From UBA2705 sp963977125 (lineage in GTDB: Bacteria; Pseudomonadota; Alphaproteobacteria; Micavibrionales; Micavibrionaceae): 64,000 nt of DNA. The stretch is taken from contig CAXBNJ010000006.1 in the NCBI GenBank assembly GCA_963977125.1, forward strand, positions 124,001 through 188,000, in the 5' to 3' direction. Of this stretch, positions 51,414 to 59,260 are shown one piece after another. The translations under genes were made by a program, and so were the position numbers. Numbering within the stretch: the first letter of the stretch is position 1; each line of letters starts with the position of its first letter. Under the pieces are notes generated by a model. The model saw nothing but the letters and a program-made list of their open reading frames with translations, was not told the DNA's origin and searched no databases.

Positions 51414-52244
51414 TTAAATATCGGTTGTATTTAGATATGATTCCATTGAATCATTCTCCATAAGGCCACAACCTTGAGCCTCAGGAAGCTTGAGAAAGTC
51501 TGTCATTATTTGATATACGGCCATTTCTGCAACAGAGCGCACCCCGAGCTGCATGGGTTCGTTTCTGACCGCTCCAGCATCAAATTCAATTAATGTATCG
51601 CCAAAAAAGCGGAACACATTGGCTTCTATTTCATAGCCACGTATCTGCTTTTGCAAAGTTGAAACATAAGAAATCGCAAAATTTTGAGAATTAATAACCC
51701 GCAAATCCAAGGCGACATTAACAACAACGGTGCGTGCGCCGCCGCCTATGCCTTTAACAAAAAGCTGAGCACCGCTACTAACAATATTGTAATTAAGCTC
51801 TGTTAGGGCACCAACCACAATAAAATCGCTGGCCGGTAACTTGCCATAGGCATCAATAGAGCGGCTAAGTTTGCCTTGTTCGGCAAGCTTTACTTCAGCC
51901 AAAGGGATTCTTAAATCAAGGCGCTCGACCATTTGCGCTTTTTTTGTCTTCGCCAAGGCACTTATAATCATTTCTGAGGCACCCTGGGTTAAAGCATGAC
52001 CATTTTCGTCATAATTCACCTGACCTGTTTTATCTGCTACTTCGCCGACAGCAAAAACAGGCAAATTATTCGCATTTATAATGGCCAGCTTCTTTAGACA
52101 CTGTGAATATGGTGTATCGTTATTTGTAACATGATAACTAAAGGCAGGTTTCACGCCCGCTTCCGTCGTATCATAAATTGCTGAACTACACCCATTAAGT
52201 AAAAAGAGTGGTAATAACAACGCGAAGGCCAATCGATGAGACAT
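51414..52244 (-). CDS. CsgG/HfaB-family outer-membrane secretion lipoprotein
   Basis: A 276-residue lipoprotein with lipobox LNGC (Cys19). The mature domain matches CsgG-like proteins: VFAVGEVADKTGQVNYDENG (here as the F-x-D-x-T-G-Q core), a MIISALAKTKKAQMVERLDLR segment, ASDFIVVGALTELNYN, and TVVVNVALDLRVINSQNFAISYVSTLQKQIRG, shown in parts. CsgG forms a nonameric outer-membrane channel for curli; HfaB is its holdfast counterpart. First gene of a leftward unit with the HfaD-like gene 25 bp downstream. Confidence 0.82.
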   Translation of the reverse strand: MSHRLAFALLLPLFLLNGCSSAIYDTTEAGVKPAFSYHVTNNDTPYSQCLKKLAIINANNLPVFAVGEVADKTGQVNYDENGHALTQGASEMIISALAKTKKAQMVERLDLRIPLAEVKLAEQGKLSRSIDAYGKLPASDFIVVGALTELNYNIVSSGAQLFVKGIGGGARTVVVNVALDLRVINSQNFAISYVSTLQKQIRGYEIEANVFRFFGDTLIEFDAGAVRNEPMQLGVRSVAEMAVYQIMTDFLKLPEAQGCGLMENDSMESYLNTTDI

Positions 52245-52677
52245 GGAAAACCCCTATTATGTTTTCTGGTGAACGTGAATTAACGCAAGAGATCGCACAG
52301 CAGAAACGCAATGAACATCATCCTATCCAAATCAAAAAAAATGAAAATCGCTCAGAAGAGTGAAAATACAAATCAACGGTAGCCCTCCTAAAGGATGAGC
52401 CCCTCAGCCTCCCTTGTTTTTATAATGACATATTCATCCCCCTATAAGTCCGCCCCTTTTTTCATGCCTGTGTATGTACCCTATAGGAGCCTCCCTAACG
52501 CATTCATATAAAATGATTTTTTGAAAAATGGATAAATATTTAGACACGATGCTTGGCAAGTCTGTGGAGCTTAACTAAAGTCCACAAGACACACCATAAA
52601 TAGAGTTATTGAACCGCGGTTAAACCGCTTATGGGGATGTGTATGATGTTTAACAAATAAAAAGGAAGCCCGCGAAA
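52245..52677. other. Divergent regulatory region of the surface cluster
   Basis: About 430 bp between the CsgG-like gene and the CsgD-like regulator. No gene is supported. It has pyrimidine-rich tracts (52380-52510) and an AT-rich stretch at 52505-52545. By analogy with csgD-csgBA it may hold binding sites for the regulator, but I could not identify them. Confidence 0.4.
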
Positions 52678-53358
52678 ATGAGCCCAATTAACACATTTTT
52701 ATATGAAAAGAATCCCTTATTAAGCGCGGGCATTATCAGTCACCTTAAGGATAGCGATTATCATATCACCTTAGGAACAGAGCAGCTTCCACAATATAAA
52801 AACCCTATACCGGATAATATATTGGATTTGCTGATTTATGGTGTGCAATGCCGAACAGGTTTTCAAGAAGACTTACAAGCTATGAAAGACCATTATCAAC
52901 CGTGCCACCTTGTCGTTATGAGCGAAGATCTCGGGGGTGATATTATGCAGCAAAGCCTCGATGTTGGTGCAGATGGTTTAATATTAAAAAATATAACCGC
53001 ACAAGCGCTTATTCGGTATTTAGACTTGGTAATGATGGGTGAGAAAATATTTCTAACACCGCCATTGCATACGCAGGATGATGATAATCACTTTAACCCC
53101 GCGTCTGGTCTTGCAGGTCGCCATAAATTAGCGCAATTTCAATTAACCCCACGAGAAATACAGATTGTACAATGCTTAACAAGCGGTGATCCAAATAAAT
53201 TAATCGCGCGTAAGTTAGATATTACAGAGACTACCGTGAAAACACATTTGAAAGCCGTCCTACGCAAGCTAGACGTCGACAATCGCACACAGGCGGCCAT
53301 TCTAGCGCATAGCGCAGGTTTAATGCCCGCGCGAGCCCCACAAACACAAACATGCTAG
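52678..53358 (+). CDS. LuxR-type regulator with degenerate receiver domain (CsgD-like)
   Basis: A 226-residue regulator. Residues 1-120 have a receiver-like fold (VVMSED, then GADGLILKN with the beta5 Lys region), but the position of the phosphoacceptor reads LDLLIYGVQ, with no Asp at the strand end; phosphorylation is therefore unlikely. Residues 150-215 are a LuxR/GerE helix-turn-helix (LTPREIQIVQCLTSGDPNK, LDITETTVKTHLKAVLRKL). CsgD has the same combination. Lying inside the surface-protein cluster and divergent from the CsgG-like gene, it probably controls that cluster. AAGGAAG precedes the ATG. Confidence 0.82.
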   Translation: MSPINTFLYEKNPLLSAGIISHLKDSDYHITLGTEQLPQYKNPIPDNILDLLIYGVQCRTGFQEDLQAMKDHYQPCHLVVMSEDLGGDIMQQSLDVGADGLILKNITAQALIRYLDLVMMGEKIFLTPPLHTQDDDNHFNPASGLAGRHKLAQFQLTPREIQIVQCLTSGDPNKLIARKLDITETTVKTHLKAVLRKLDVDNRTQAAILAHSAGLMPARAPQTQTC

Positions 53359-53373
53359 TGTCATCTTGAGTTC

Positions 53374-53895
53374 CTAATCACGACTATAGACGCCACCAGT
53401 CCAGTTATCCACAGAGTTATCAGGGCGATAGCTTATCGGCGCATCACCACTTACCACGCGCGCTGTCCATGTGTTTACTAGCGATCCGGAATGATATTGC
53501 ACGAAGTTAACCCCTGATGACTTAGACGCTATGGGCGAAAAAAAGCTATTAAAAACGCCGACACCTATATCGTTATTTAGGCCTTTATAACTCGTACCTT
53601 TATAGCCTGCAATAAAGGCGTTTGTACCTGTCTGGCTAACAAAGGCACTGCGGTGTGGTCCTTCAATAACGTCCAATAGTTGACCCGATGGACCACGAGC
53701 CATATTTTCTGGTGTCAGGTTACGAATTTGCTGATTTAAGATAGCTTGCCGCCCCGCTTGGGACATACCAACACTGCCATTCGAAGAATTAGGAAAGGCA
53801 TAGGGTTTATTGTTTATTTGTGCAAAAGCAGGCAAAGATGTGCCAAGGCAGAGTGCGCCTACAAGCAAAGTCGATAATATATGAGTATTAGACAT
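53374..53895 (-). CDS. Secreted protein of the surface cluster
   Basis: A 173-residue protein with a signal peptide (cleavage near AFAQI, residue 25). The mature protein is rich in Asn, Ser and Gly. Its first half includes GSVGMSQAGRQAILNQQI and ARGPSGQLLDVIEGPHRSAF (positions about 41-88), and the second half is beta-rich with several aromatic residues. Not a confident family match; by position it could be a substrate of the CsgG/HfaB-like channel, similar in role to HfaA. GGAG lies before the ATG. It converges with the CsgD-like gene, with 15 bp between the stops. Confidence 0.65.
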   Translation of the reverse strand: MSNTHILSTLLVGALCLGTSLPAFAQINNKPYAFPNSSNGSVGMSQAGRQAILNQQIRNLTPENMARGPSGQLLDVIEGPHRSAFVSQTGTNAFIAGYKGTSYKGLNNDIGVGVFNSFFSPIASKSSGVNFVQYHSGSLVNTWTARVVSGDAPISYRPDNSVDNWTGGVYSRD

Positions 53896-54043
53896 GATGT
53901 TAATCTCCTGTCGCTAACATAAATAGGGGTTTTAAGTCTACGCATATTGAAGAAGCAACTAAGATAAGGAACAGTCTGGCAATAGTTCGCCAAAATGTCC
54001 ATATATCATAAGGGTAAGTCCATTAGAATTAAAATAGTATTAA

Positions 54044-54634
54044 TCACACAGGCCCATTTAAAAATTTGCACTTAGTCAAAGGCTTGTTTTGTAGGGCGCA
54101 TTTGGCTAAGAAATGTGCGCGGCGCATAAGTTTGCCGGCTTTATCAGTTTGCCTGTCACTATCATGGGAAATAATAATATCCTCGTGCATACAAAGCGCT
54201 TCACGCGCATCATCAGCCAAGTTTCTTCTGGCTTCTGATTTTTCTTCAAAGGCATAATGTTCCTTTGGGGCATTCAAGAAATCGATCACGCTGGTACAAT
54301 CGCCATGTAATTCTATGACTGTCGAATTAAGCACAGAAGGCAGGTTAAGGGCAATTACTGCGCTCATTAATTCTGAGTCAAAAGAAGACGCAGGGCCTTT
54401 GCTCGTTATGCTATGTTCTTCGAGTAGGTTATTATCTATATCAGTAACAACAATCCCCACCCCCGACGCGCGGCCTTTACTTTGAAAGCTGCCATCAACC
54501 CAAATTTTTATTGCAAGCTTGTCTGGGGCTCGTACGCTCTCAAGATTGTCGTCATGACAGTCATAAGGCGCAGCTGAAGCGCTATTAAAATCATTACTAT
54601 GCATATTAGATGTTTTCTCTGCGTCTATGCTCAT
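54044..54634 (-). CDS. RNase H-like fold protein
   Basis: A 196-residue protein with an RNase HI-like core after a 35-residue leader. The acidic residues appear in order: Asp in IWVDGSF (about 46), Glu in FDSELMSAV (about 88), Asp in LHGDCTSVIDF (about 112), and a C-terminal SHDSDRQTDKAGKL (about 160), where RNase HI has H...N..AD. The pattern fits a hybrid RNase or a related nuclease, but the leader and C-terminus are unlike canonical RnhA, so substrate is uncertain. Divergent from greB, with 160 bp between them. Confidence 0.75.
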   Translation of the reverse strand: MSIDAEKTSNMHSNDFNSASAAPYDCHDDNLESVRAPDKLAIKIWVDGSFQSKGRASGVGIVVTDIDNNLLEEHSITSKGPASSFDSELMSAVIALNLPSVLNSTVIELHGDCTSVIDFLNAPKEHYAFEEKSEARRNLADDAREALCMHEDIIISHDSDRQTDKAGKLMRRAHFLAKCALQNKPLTKCKFLNGPV

Positions 54635-54794
54635 AATATTACCATTGCTGCTTGTGTTGTGAACTTATATATCTAACATAGCGGCTCTCTTATGTCAAAG
54701 TATATAGAGATCTATACAGATAAAATACAGCAGATATATAGGTTTTATGGATTAATAGTTGTGGGGAAATGCGGCTTTCTTGTATGATTATTAA

Positions 54795-55322
54795 ATGAGT
54801 AGAAAACGCAGCTTAGAGGCTAAAGAAGCCAAACCTCCGATCGAAGAGGCCATTCATTATATGACGCCACAAGGCTACGCTGTGCTGGCCAAGGAAGTTT
54901 ATTGGCTGCTGCATGATGAGCGCCCAAAAATTGTTGAAATTGTCTCTTGGGCGGCTGGTAATGGTGATCGCTCTGAGAATGGCGACTATATTTACAATAA
55001 AAAACGCCTGAGAGAGATAGATAGTCGCGTGCGCTATTTAAACAACAAGTTAGAAAACACTAAAATCGTTGATCCCAAAGACCAGCAAGGGGTAAGGCGG
55101 GTGTTTTTTGGGGCGACGGTGACCTATGCCCGCCCAGATGATAGTGAAGTCACGGTAACTTTGGTTGGTGTAGACGAGGCTGATTTTGACAGCGGTAAAA
55201 TTAATTGGCTCTCCCCCGTTGGCAAGGCTTTGATGAAAGCGGAAGAAGGCGATTGCGTTAAAGTGCGCACAGAGAATGGTTTAGAAGAAATAGAAGTCCT
55301 CAGCGTTGCCTATATAATCTAA
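54795..55322 (+). CDS. greB: Transcription elongation factor GreB
   Basis: A 175-residue protein with GreB organisation: an N-terminal coiled coil carrying the acidic tip AAGNGDRSENGDYIYNKK, where Asp and Glu coordinate Mg2+ in the RNA polymerase secondary channel, followed by an FKBP-like C-terminal domain (VDEADFDSGKINWLSPVGKALM). It stimulates transcript cleavage in backtracked RNA polymerase. YIYNKKRLREID is typical of GreB rather than GreA. Monocistronic, with a possible terminator just after the stop. Confidence 0.93.
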   Translation: MSRKRSLEAKEAKPPIEEAIHYMTPQGYAVLAKEVYWLLHDERPKIVEIVSWAAGNGDRSENGDYIYNKKRLREIDSRVRYLNNKLENTKIVDPKDQQGVRRVFFGATVTYARPDDSEVTVTLVGVDEADFDSGKINWLSPVGKALMKAEEGDCVKVRTENGLEEIEVLSVAYII

Positions 55323-55380
55323 AGCCCCCACTCCAATATTTAAGCTTTAGCTTAGACCGCGTGCCTAAGGGCTTTTATTT
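55321..55380 (+). terminator. Possible terminator after greB
   Basis: AAAGCCC (55321-55327) pairs with GGGCTTT (55369-55375), followed by TATTT. The loop is long (41 bases) but contains TAAGCTTTAGCTTA, which can fold on its own. Confidence 0.4.
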
Positions 55381-55434
55381 AACCTGCAATCACGTTACTA
55401 TATTTGTGAATTATTAAATTAGGAATCTGGAACC

Positions 55435-56004
55435 GTGGTAGCCTCCATAAACAACAATAACAGCTTAGCGTATAATTTAAGTAACTTCACCGTGTTAGTG
55501 GTCGAAGACTCTCTTTATATGCAAACCTTAATATCATCCATGCTTAAGGTTTTTGGTGTTGGTGATATCGTTGTTTGTTCTGATGGCGTAGAAGCTCGCG
55601 AGCTTTTGACCATAATGCAAGCGCGCTCGCAAAGCCGCTATGTGAATAGCGTGGATATTGTCTTAACAGATTGGCTTATGCCCAATGGCTCTGGCAGTGA
55701 ATTGCTGGAATGGGTGCGCAATAATGAAAAAGACTCTATACGCTTCCTGCCTATGGTCGTTGTCAGTGGTTACACAACAGAAAAGCTAACACATGAAGCG
55801 CGGGATTTGGGCGCGAATGAGACGCTTGTGAAGCCGATATCAGGTAATCTTTTAGCGGCACGGATTTGTTCGGTTATTGATAACCCACGTCCATTTATTC
55901 GCTCTTCTAATTTCTTTGGCCCCGATAGACGCCGCCAACAAACGCTTATCGACGGTGAGGACCGCCGTAAATCCCGACCTAACATTGTGGAGAAACAAGT
56001 ATGA
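55435..56004 (+). CDS. CheY-like response regulator
   Basis: A 189-residue protein with one receiver domain (about residues 16-145): acidic pair VEDS near residue 23, phosphoacceptor Asp in DIVLTDWLMPNGSG (about 83), Thr/Ser in VVSGYTT and Lys in LVKPISG. No output domain; the tail has FFGPDRRR, a pattern common on single-domain receivers of alphaproteobacteria. It starts with GTG and its stop overlaps the next ATG (ATGA), so it is translationally coupled with the Hpt-like gene. The cognate kinase is not in the window. Confidence 0.88.
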   Translation: MVASINNNNSLAYNLSNFTVLVVEDSLYMQTLISSMLKVFGVGDIVVCSDGVEARELLTIMQARSQSRYVNSVDIVLTDWLMPNGSGSELLEWVRNNEKDSIRFLPMVVVSGYTTEKLTHEARDLGANETLVKPISGNLLAARICSVIDNPRPFIRSSNFFGPDRRRQQTLIDGEDRRKSRPNIVEKQV

Positions 56005-56504
56005 GCAAAGAAGACGATAAAGTCGAAGTTTATAAGCGCCGCAATATGCTAAAAAACAAGCTCGGTATGGGCGTTCGGACGAATGAACAAGGTCACCTTG
56101 ACCAAGAAAAAATAGACGAAGCAGATCAGCTTATCGCCGCTTTATGCGTAGACTGCATTGAAACTCTGGGCGAGAATTTAGACAAGCTATCTTCTATTTG
56201 GGCTGAGATGAAAGACATATCACCCTCTGCTGAGCGAGAGAACAAAGCGCAACAAATTTTCACCCTCGCCCATGAGATCAAAGATGTTTCCGCGCTTTGT
56301 GGTTACACTTTAGCCGCTTATTTTGCAGAATCTTTGCGCGATTATATTGGGCAGACCGCATATGAATTAAAAAATCAGCGCATTATTATTCAAGCGCATA
56401 TTGATGCACTAAACGTAATTCAAAAAAACAATATCAAAGATGATGCTGGCCCCGCAGCCATAGAGCTGAAGAAGATGGTAAAAGTCGCCATTGACAAATA
56501 TTAA
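56001..56504 (+). CDS. Hpt-like phosphotransfer protein
   Basis: A 167-residue helical protein. IFTLAHEIKDVSALCGYTLAAYFAESLRDYI (about residues 90-120; the key unit is AHEIKD with its histidine) matches the Hpt motif H-x-x-K-G/D-x-x-x-x-x-G. The rest is helices without a catalytic domain. It could receive a phosphoryl group from, or pass it to, the receiver encoded by the overlapping upstream gene. A helix of about 45 residues precedes the four-helix core. Partner assignment is inferred from the overlap. Confidence 0.75.
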   Translation: MSKEDDKVEVYKRRNMLKNKLGMGVRTNEQGHLDQEKIDEADQLIAALCVDCIETLGENLDKLSSIWAEMKDISPSAERENKAQQIFTLAHEIKDVSALCGYTLAAYFAESLRDYIGQTAYELKNQRIIIQAHIDALNVIQKNNIKDDAGPAAIELKKMVKVAIDKY

Positions 56505-56525
56505 GTAAGCTCAGACTTTAACCTG

Positions 56526-58331
56526 TTAAACACGCACTGTTTTACTTAATGTCAAAATAAAGTCATCCGCTTTAGGGGCTATATGCGAGGCTGGGTCTTC
56601 AGAGTAAAAACTGACTAAACCCGCTTTTGAGATAATGCCCATATGTATCGAATCTTCATTACTTGGTGGTATAATCAGGGTATCTTCCCCTTCTTTTTTG
56701 CCAACTCGCGTAATTTTAAAGCGGTAATCATCATCAAATTTTGCCCATAAATTCGCCAGCGTGACATCATGTGCTAATAAAGGGCGCCCTTTAACGGCTG
56801 TCGATATACGGCGATACTCAGCAACCCCTTCTTCATCAACTCCAACGCTAAAGACCCGCTCGCTGCCAAATTCATGGCCGAATTCATCACAAGTAAGCGC
56901 ATTATAAGCTGGATTAGTCGTCGCGGCGATTAAGGTGTTATAAGCATTAAACTCTAGGCTAAACTCGGTTTCTTCAGATAAAAGCTCACCATGATATATG
57001 GGTATATCGGCCAATTTAGCGGCAGATAGGCTCTTCCAATTATTATCAATTATAATTACTGGGACATCTCGGCTTTTTAAGGTCTGCGCCAGTTGAATAG
57101 ACCACGGATAGGCGCCAGCTATCATTACGCCATTTTGTTGTTCAATTTGTAATTTCAGCCGTGCCGCTAAAGGCTTGACCATCATGCTATGAAGAATAAC
57201 GCTGCTGACAACCACTGCAAAGGCGATTGGGAATATAATCGCGCCACTGGCAAACCCCGCATCCATGAGTAAAGGCCCAATGATACCTGCCATAGCCGCG
57301 CAAACAATACCGCGCGGCGCTATAAGCCCGACCAATATTATTTCTTGCTTGGTTATATTCGTGCCAAGTGTACAAAGAAAAATCGTTAGTGGCCTAATTA
57401 CAAACAGCAACAACGCTATAAACATCAAGCTTTGCCCTGTAAGGTCTGTTAAGGCCGAAAGCTCTAGCTGCGCAGTTAATATAATAAACACGCCCGATAC
57501 CAAAATAATTGTAATGGTTTCTTTGAAACGTTTTATATCACCAAGGCTTCTTGTGTGAATATTGGTCAGCGTTACGCCCAGTATAGTCACCGCAATTAGG
57601 CCAGATTCCTCCAAAAATCCATTACTGATAAAGAATATGCTCAATACGGTGCTCACCAGAAACGGCGCTTTTAAATATTCAGGCATATGGCCACGTTCAA
57701 ACAAACGCTTAATTAAATGTGCAATAGCAAAGCTAACCAGAACAATGGCGGCCAATATAACGCCATTGCCTAAAAAGAAAGACAGCCCTGAATGGCCATG
57801 GCTACTGGATACAAAATATTCATAAGCTAAAATCGCAAAAATAACGCCAATCGGATCATTGGCGATACCTTCCCATTTCAACATTGACCCGACACGTTTA
57901 TTTAAACGAGCATGGCGCAGCATCGGCATAATTACAGTCGGCCCTGTCACGACTAATATGCCGCCAATTGTAATGGATGTGGGCCAATCTAAGCCTGCGA
58001 CATAATGAGCCGCTATACTTATAAGCGCCCAACCAAGTGGGGCACCCAGAAGGATAATGCGTTTCACAACACGCTGCGTGCCACGTAAATCATGGAAATT
58101 TAATTGTAAACTGCCTTCAAATAAAATAATGGCGACGGAGGCGGCAATGGCGGGCTCGAGGAAATCACCAAACAACACTTTCGGGTCTAACCAACCTAAT
58201 ATCGGGCCCAAAACAAAGCCGCTCGCCAGTAAAAAAACAATGGCGGGCGTCTTAAAACGCCAAGCTGTCCATTGCGATAAAATACTGAATACGGCAATGA
58301 TCACGATTTGGAAGGGTAATATTTCACTCAT
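56526..58331 (-). CDS. Cation:proton antiporter (CPA1/NhaP type) with C-terminal nucleotide-binding domain
   Basis: About 601 residues. Twelve or so membrane helices with ILVVTGPTVIMPMLRHARL and WEGIANDPIGVIFAILAYE (the N/D-D ion-binding region of helix 5) form the Na+/H+ exchanger domain. From residue 400, a Rossmann-like segment (VMIAGAYPWSIQLAQTLKS, VIIIDNN) and a TrkA-C-like end suggest regulation by nucleotide, as in KefB/YbaL-type proteins. It should exchange Na+ or K+ for H+ at the inner membrane. ATG 58331 follows AGGTCAG; an in-frame upstream ATG at 58361 is less likely. Confidence 0.9.
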   Translation of the reverse strand: MSEILPFQIVIIAVFSILSQWTAWRFKTPAIVFLLASGFVLGPILGWLDPKVLFGDFLEPAIAASVAIILFEGSLQLNFHDLRGTQRVVKRIILLGAPLGWALISIAAHYVAGLDWPTSITIGGILVVTGPTVIMPMLRHARLNKRVGSMLKWEGIANDPIGVIFAILAYEYFVSSSHGHSGLSFFLGNGVILAAIVLVSFAIAHLIKRLFERGHMPEYLKAPFLVSTVLSIFFISNGFLEESGLIAVTILGVTLTNIHTRSLGDIKRFKETITIILVSGVFIILTAQLELSALTDLTGQSLMFIALLLFVIRPLTIFLCTLGTNITKQEIILVGLIAPRGIVCAAMAGIIGPLLMDAGFASGAIIFPIAFAVVVSSVILHSMMVKPLAARLKLQIEQQNGVMIAGAYPWSIQLAQTLKSRDVPVIIIDNNWKSLSAAKLADIPIYHGELLSEETEFSLEFNAYNTLIAATTNPAYNALTCDEFGHEFGSERVFSVGVDEEGVAEYRRISTAVKGRPLLAHDVTLANLWAKFDDDYRFKITRVGKKEGEDTLIIPPSNEDSIHMGIISKAGLVSFYSEDPASHIAPKADDFILTLSKTVRV

Positions 58332-58451
58332 AGCTGACCTAAATTTCTGATTATAAACCACAGATAAATAACAATATTTACCTTTAAGGTGAACAGAGTA
58401 TAAGCGAAAAACGACTATAAATCTATTGGCATCTATTGACGGCGCATATGA

Positions 58452-59234
58452 TTAATCGATTTCCTGAAATTGTCCCGTTTGTAAAAACGCCAGAATTTGC
58501 GCATTTACAGCATCGCTCCATGCCATAAACCCATGTTGTACGCCAAGTTCAATATGACCCTTCATATCTGTAACTTTAGTGCTCGGGACGCTAACGCGCC
58601 CGTCATTTTCAGGCTTAATAATAGCATCACCAATCGGATATAAGCTGTTGCGCGTCCCCGCTATCACGCCCAAATCATACCACGGCTTAATGCCGTTTTT
58701 GGCGCGATGTTCGGTGGTAAGCTGCTGCCCTGCTGGGCCAAAAAGAAGTTTGTAGCCCCAGAAGTTCTTCAGTAAATCCGCGACTTCGCTGCCGCCATTA
58801 GGCACGCCGAGCATCACCACTCTGCCGATTTTTTTTTGTGGAAGCTGATCTTTATAGTCTTCCAGATAGCGCCCAGTAACTATGCCGCCCATTGAATGGG
58901 TTACAAAATGGATTTTTTCATAGCTGCCCCAAATCATATGTTCTTCTAAATTAGCATTCAACCACTGAGATAAAGCTGGAATATCCTGCTTGGTCGACGG
59001 GTAAGAAATATTATGTGTTTGATAGCCCTGTTTTTTCAAGCTGATACTAATCGGCAACATATTGAACTTGCTATGACCGACGCCATGCAACAACACAACA
59101 ACTTCCCCGTCATGGCGGTGGTCTTCACTATTCGCTGCGTGGCTGTCCGCAAACGTTAAATAGACCACCGTGCAAAATAGCGGAATGACCACTGAAACGG
59201 ATAAAAATATAACGGCGCTCATAATTTTTTTCAT
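58452..59234 (-). CDS. Membrane-anchored or secreted lipase-like alpha/beta hydrolase
   Basis: A 260-residue protein with a hydrophobic N-terminal segment (about residues 4-28; signal peptide or anchor). VVVLLHGVGHSKFNML near residue 46 is the oxyanion region, THSMGGIVTGRYLED (about 112) contains the nucleophile Ser of G/H-x-S-x-G, and VQHGFMAW carries the likely catalytic His near 243. This resembles triacylglycerol lipase or phospholipase-type enzymes acting in the periplasm. It lies 26 bp behind the acyltransferase/synthetase fusion, likely in the same transcript, suggesting lipid turnover. AAGGAG precedes the ATG. Confidence 0.82.
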   Translation of the reverse strand: MKKIMSAVIFLSVSVVIPLFCTVVYLTFADSHAANSEDHRHDGEVVVLLHGVGHSKFNMLPISISLKKQGYQTHNISYPSTKQDIPALSQWLNANLEEHMIWGSYEKIHFVTHSMGGIVTGRYLEDYKDQLPQKKIGRVVMLGVPNGGSEVADLLKNFWGYKLLFGPAGQQLTTEHRAKNGIKPWYDLGVIAGTRNSLYPIGDAIIKPENDGRVSVPSTKVTDMKGHIELGVQHGFMAWSDAVNAQILAFLQTGQFQEID

Positions 59235-59260
59235 TATAGATACTCCTTAATGTATACGTT

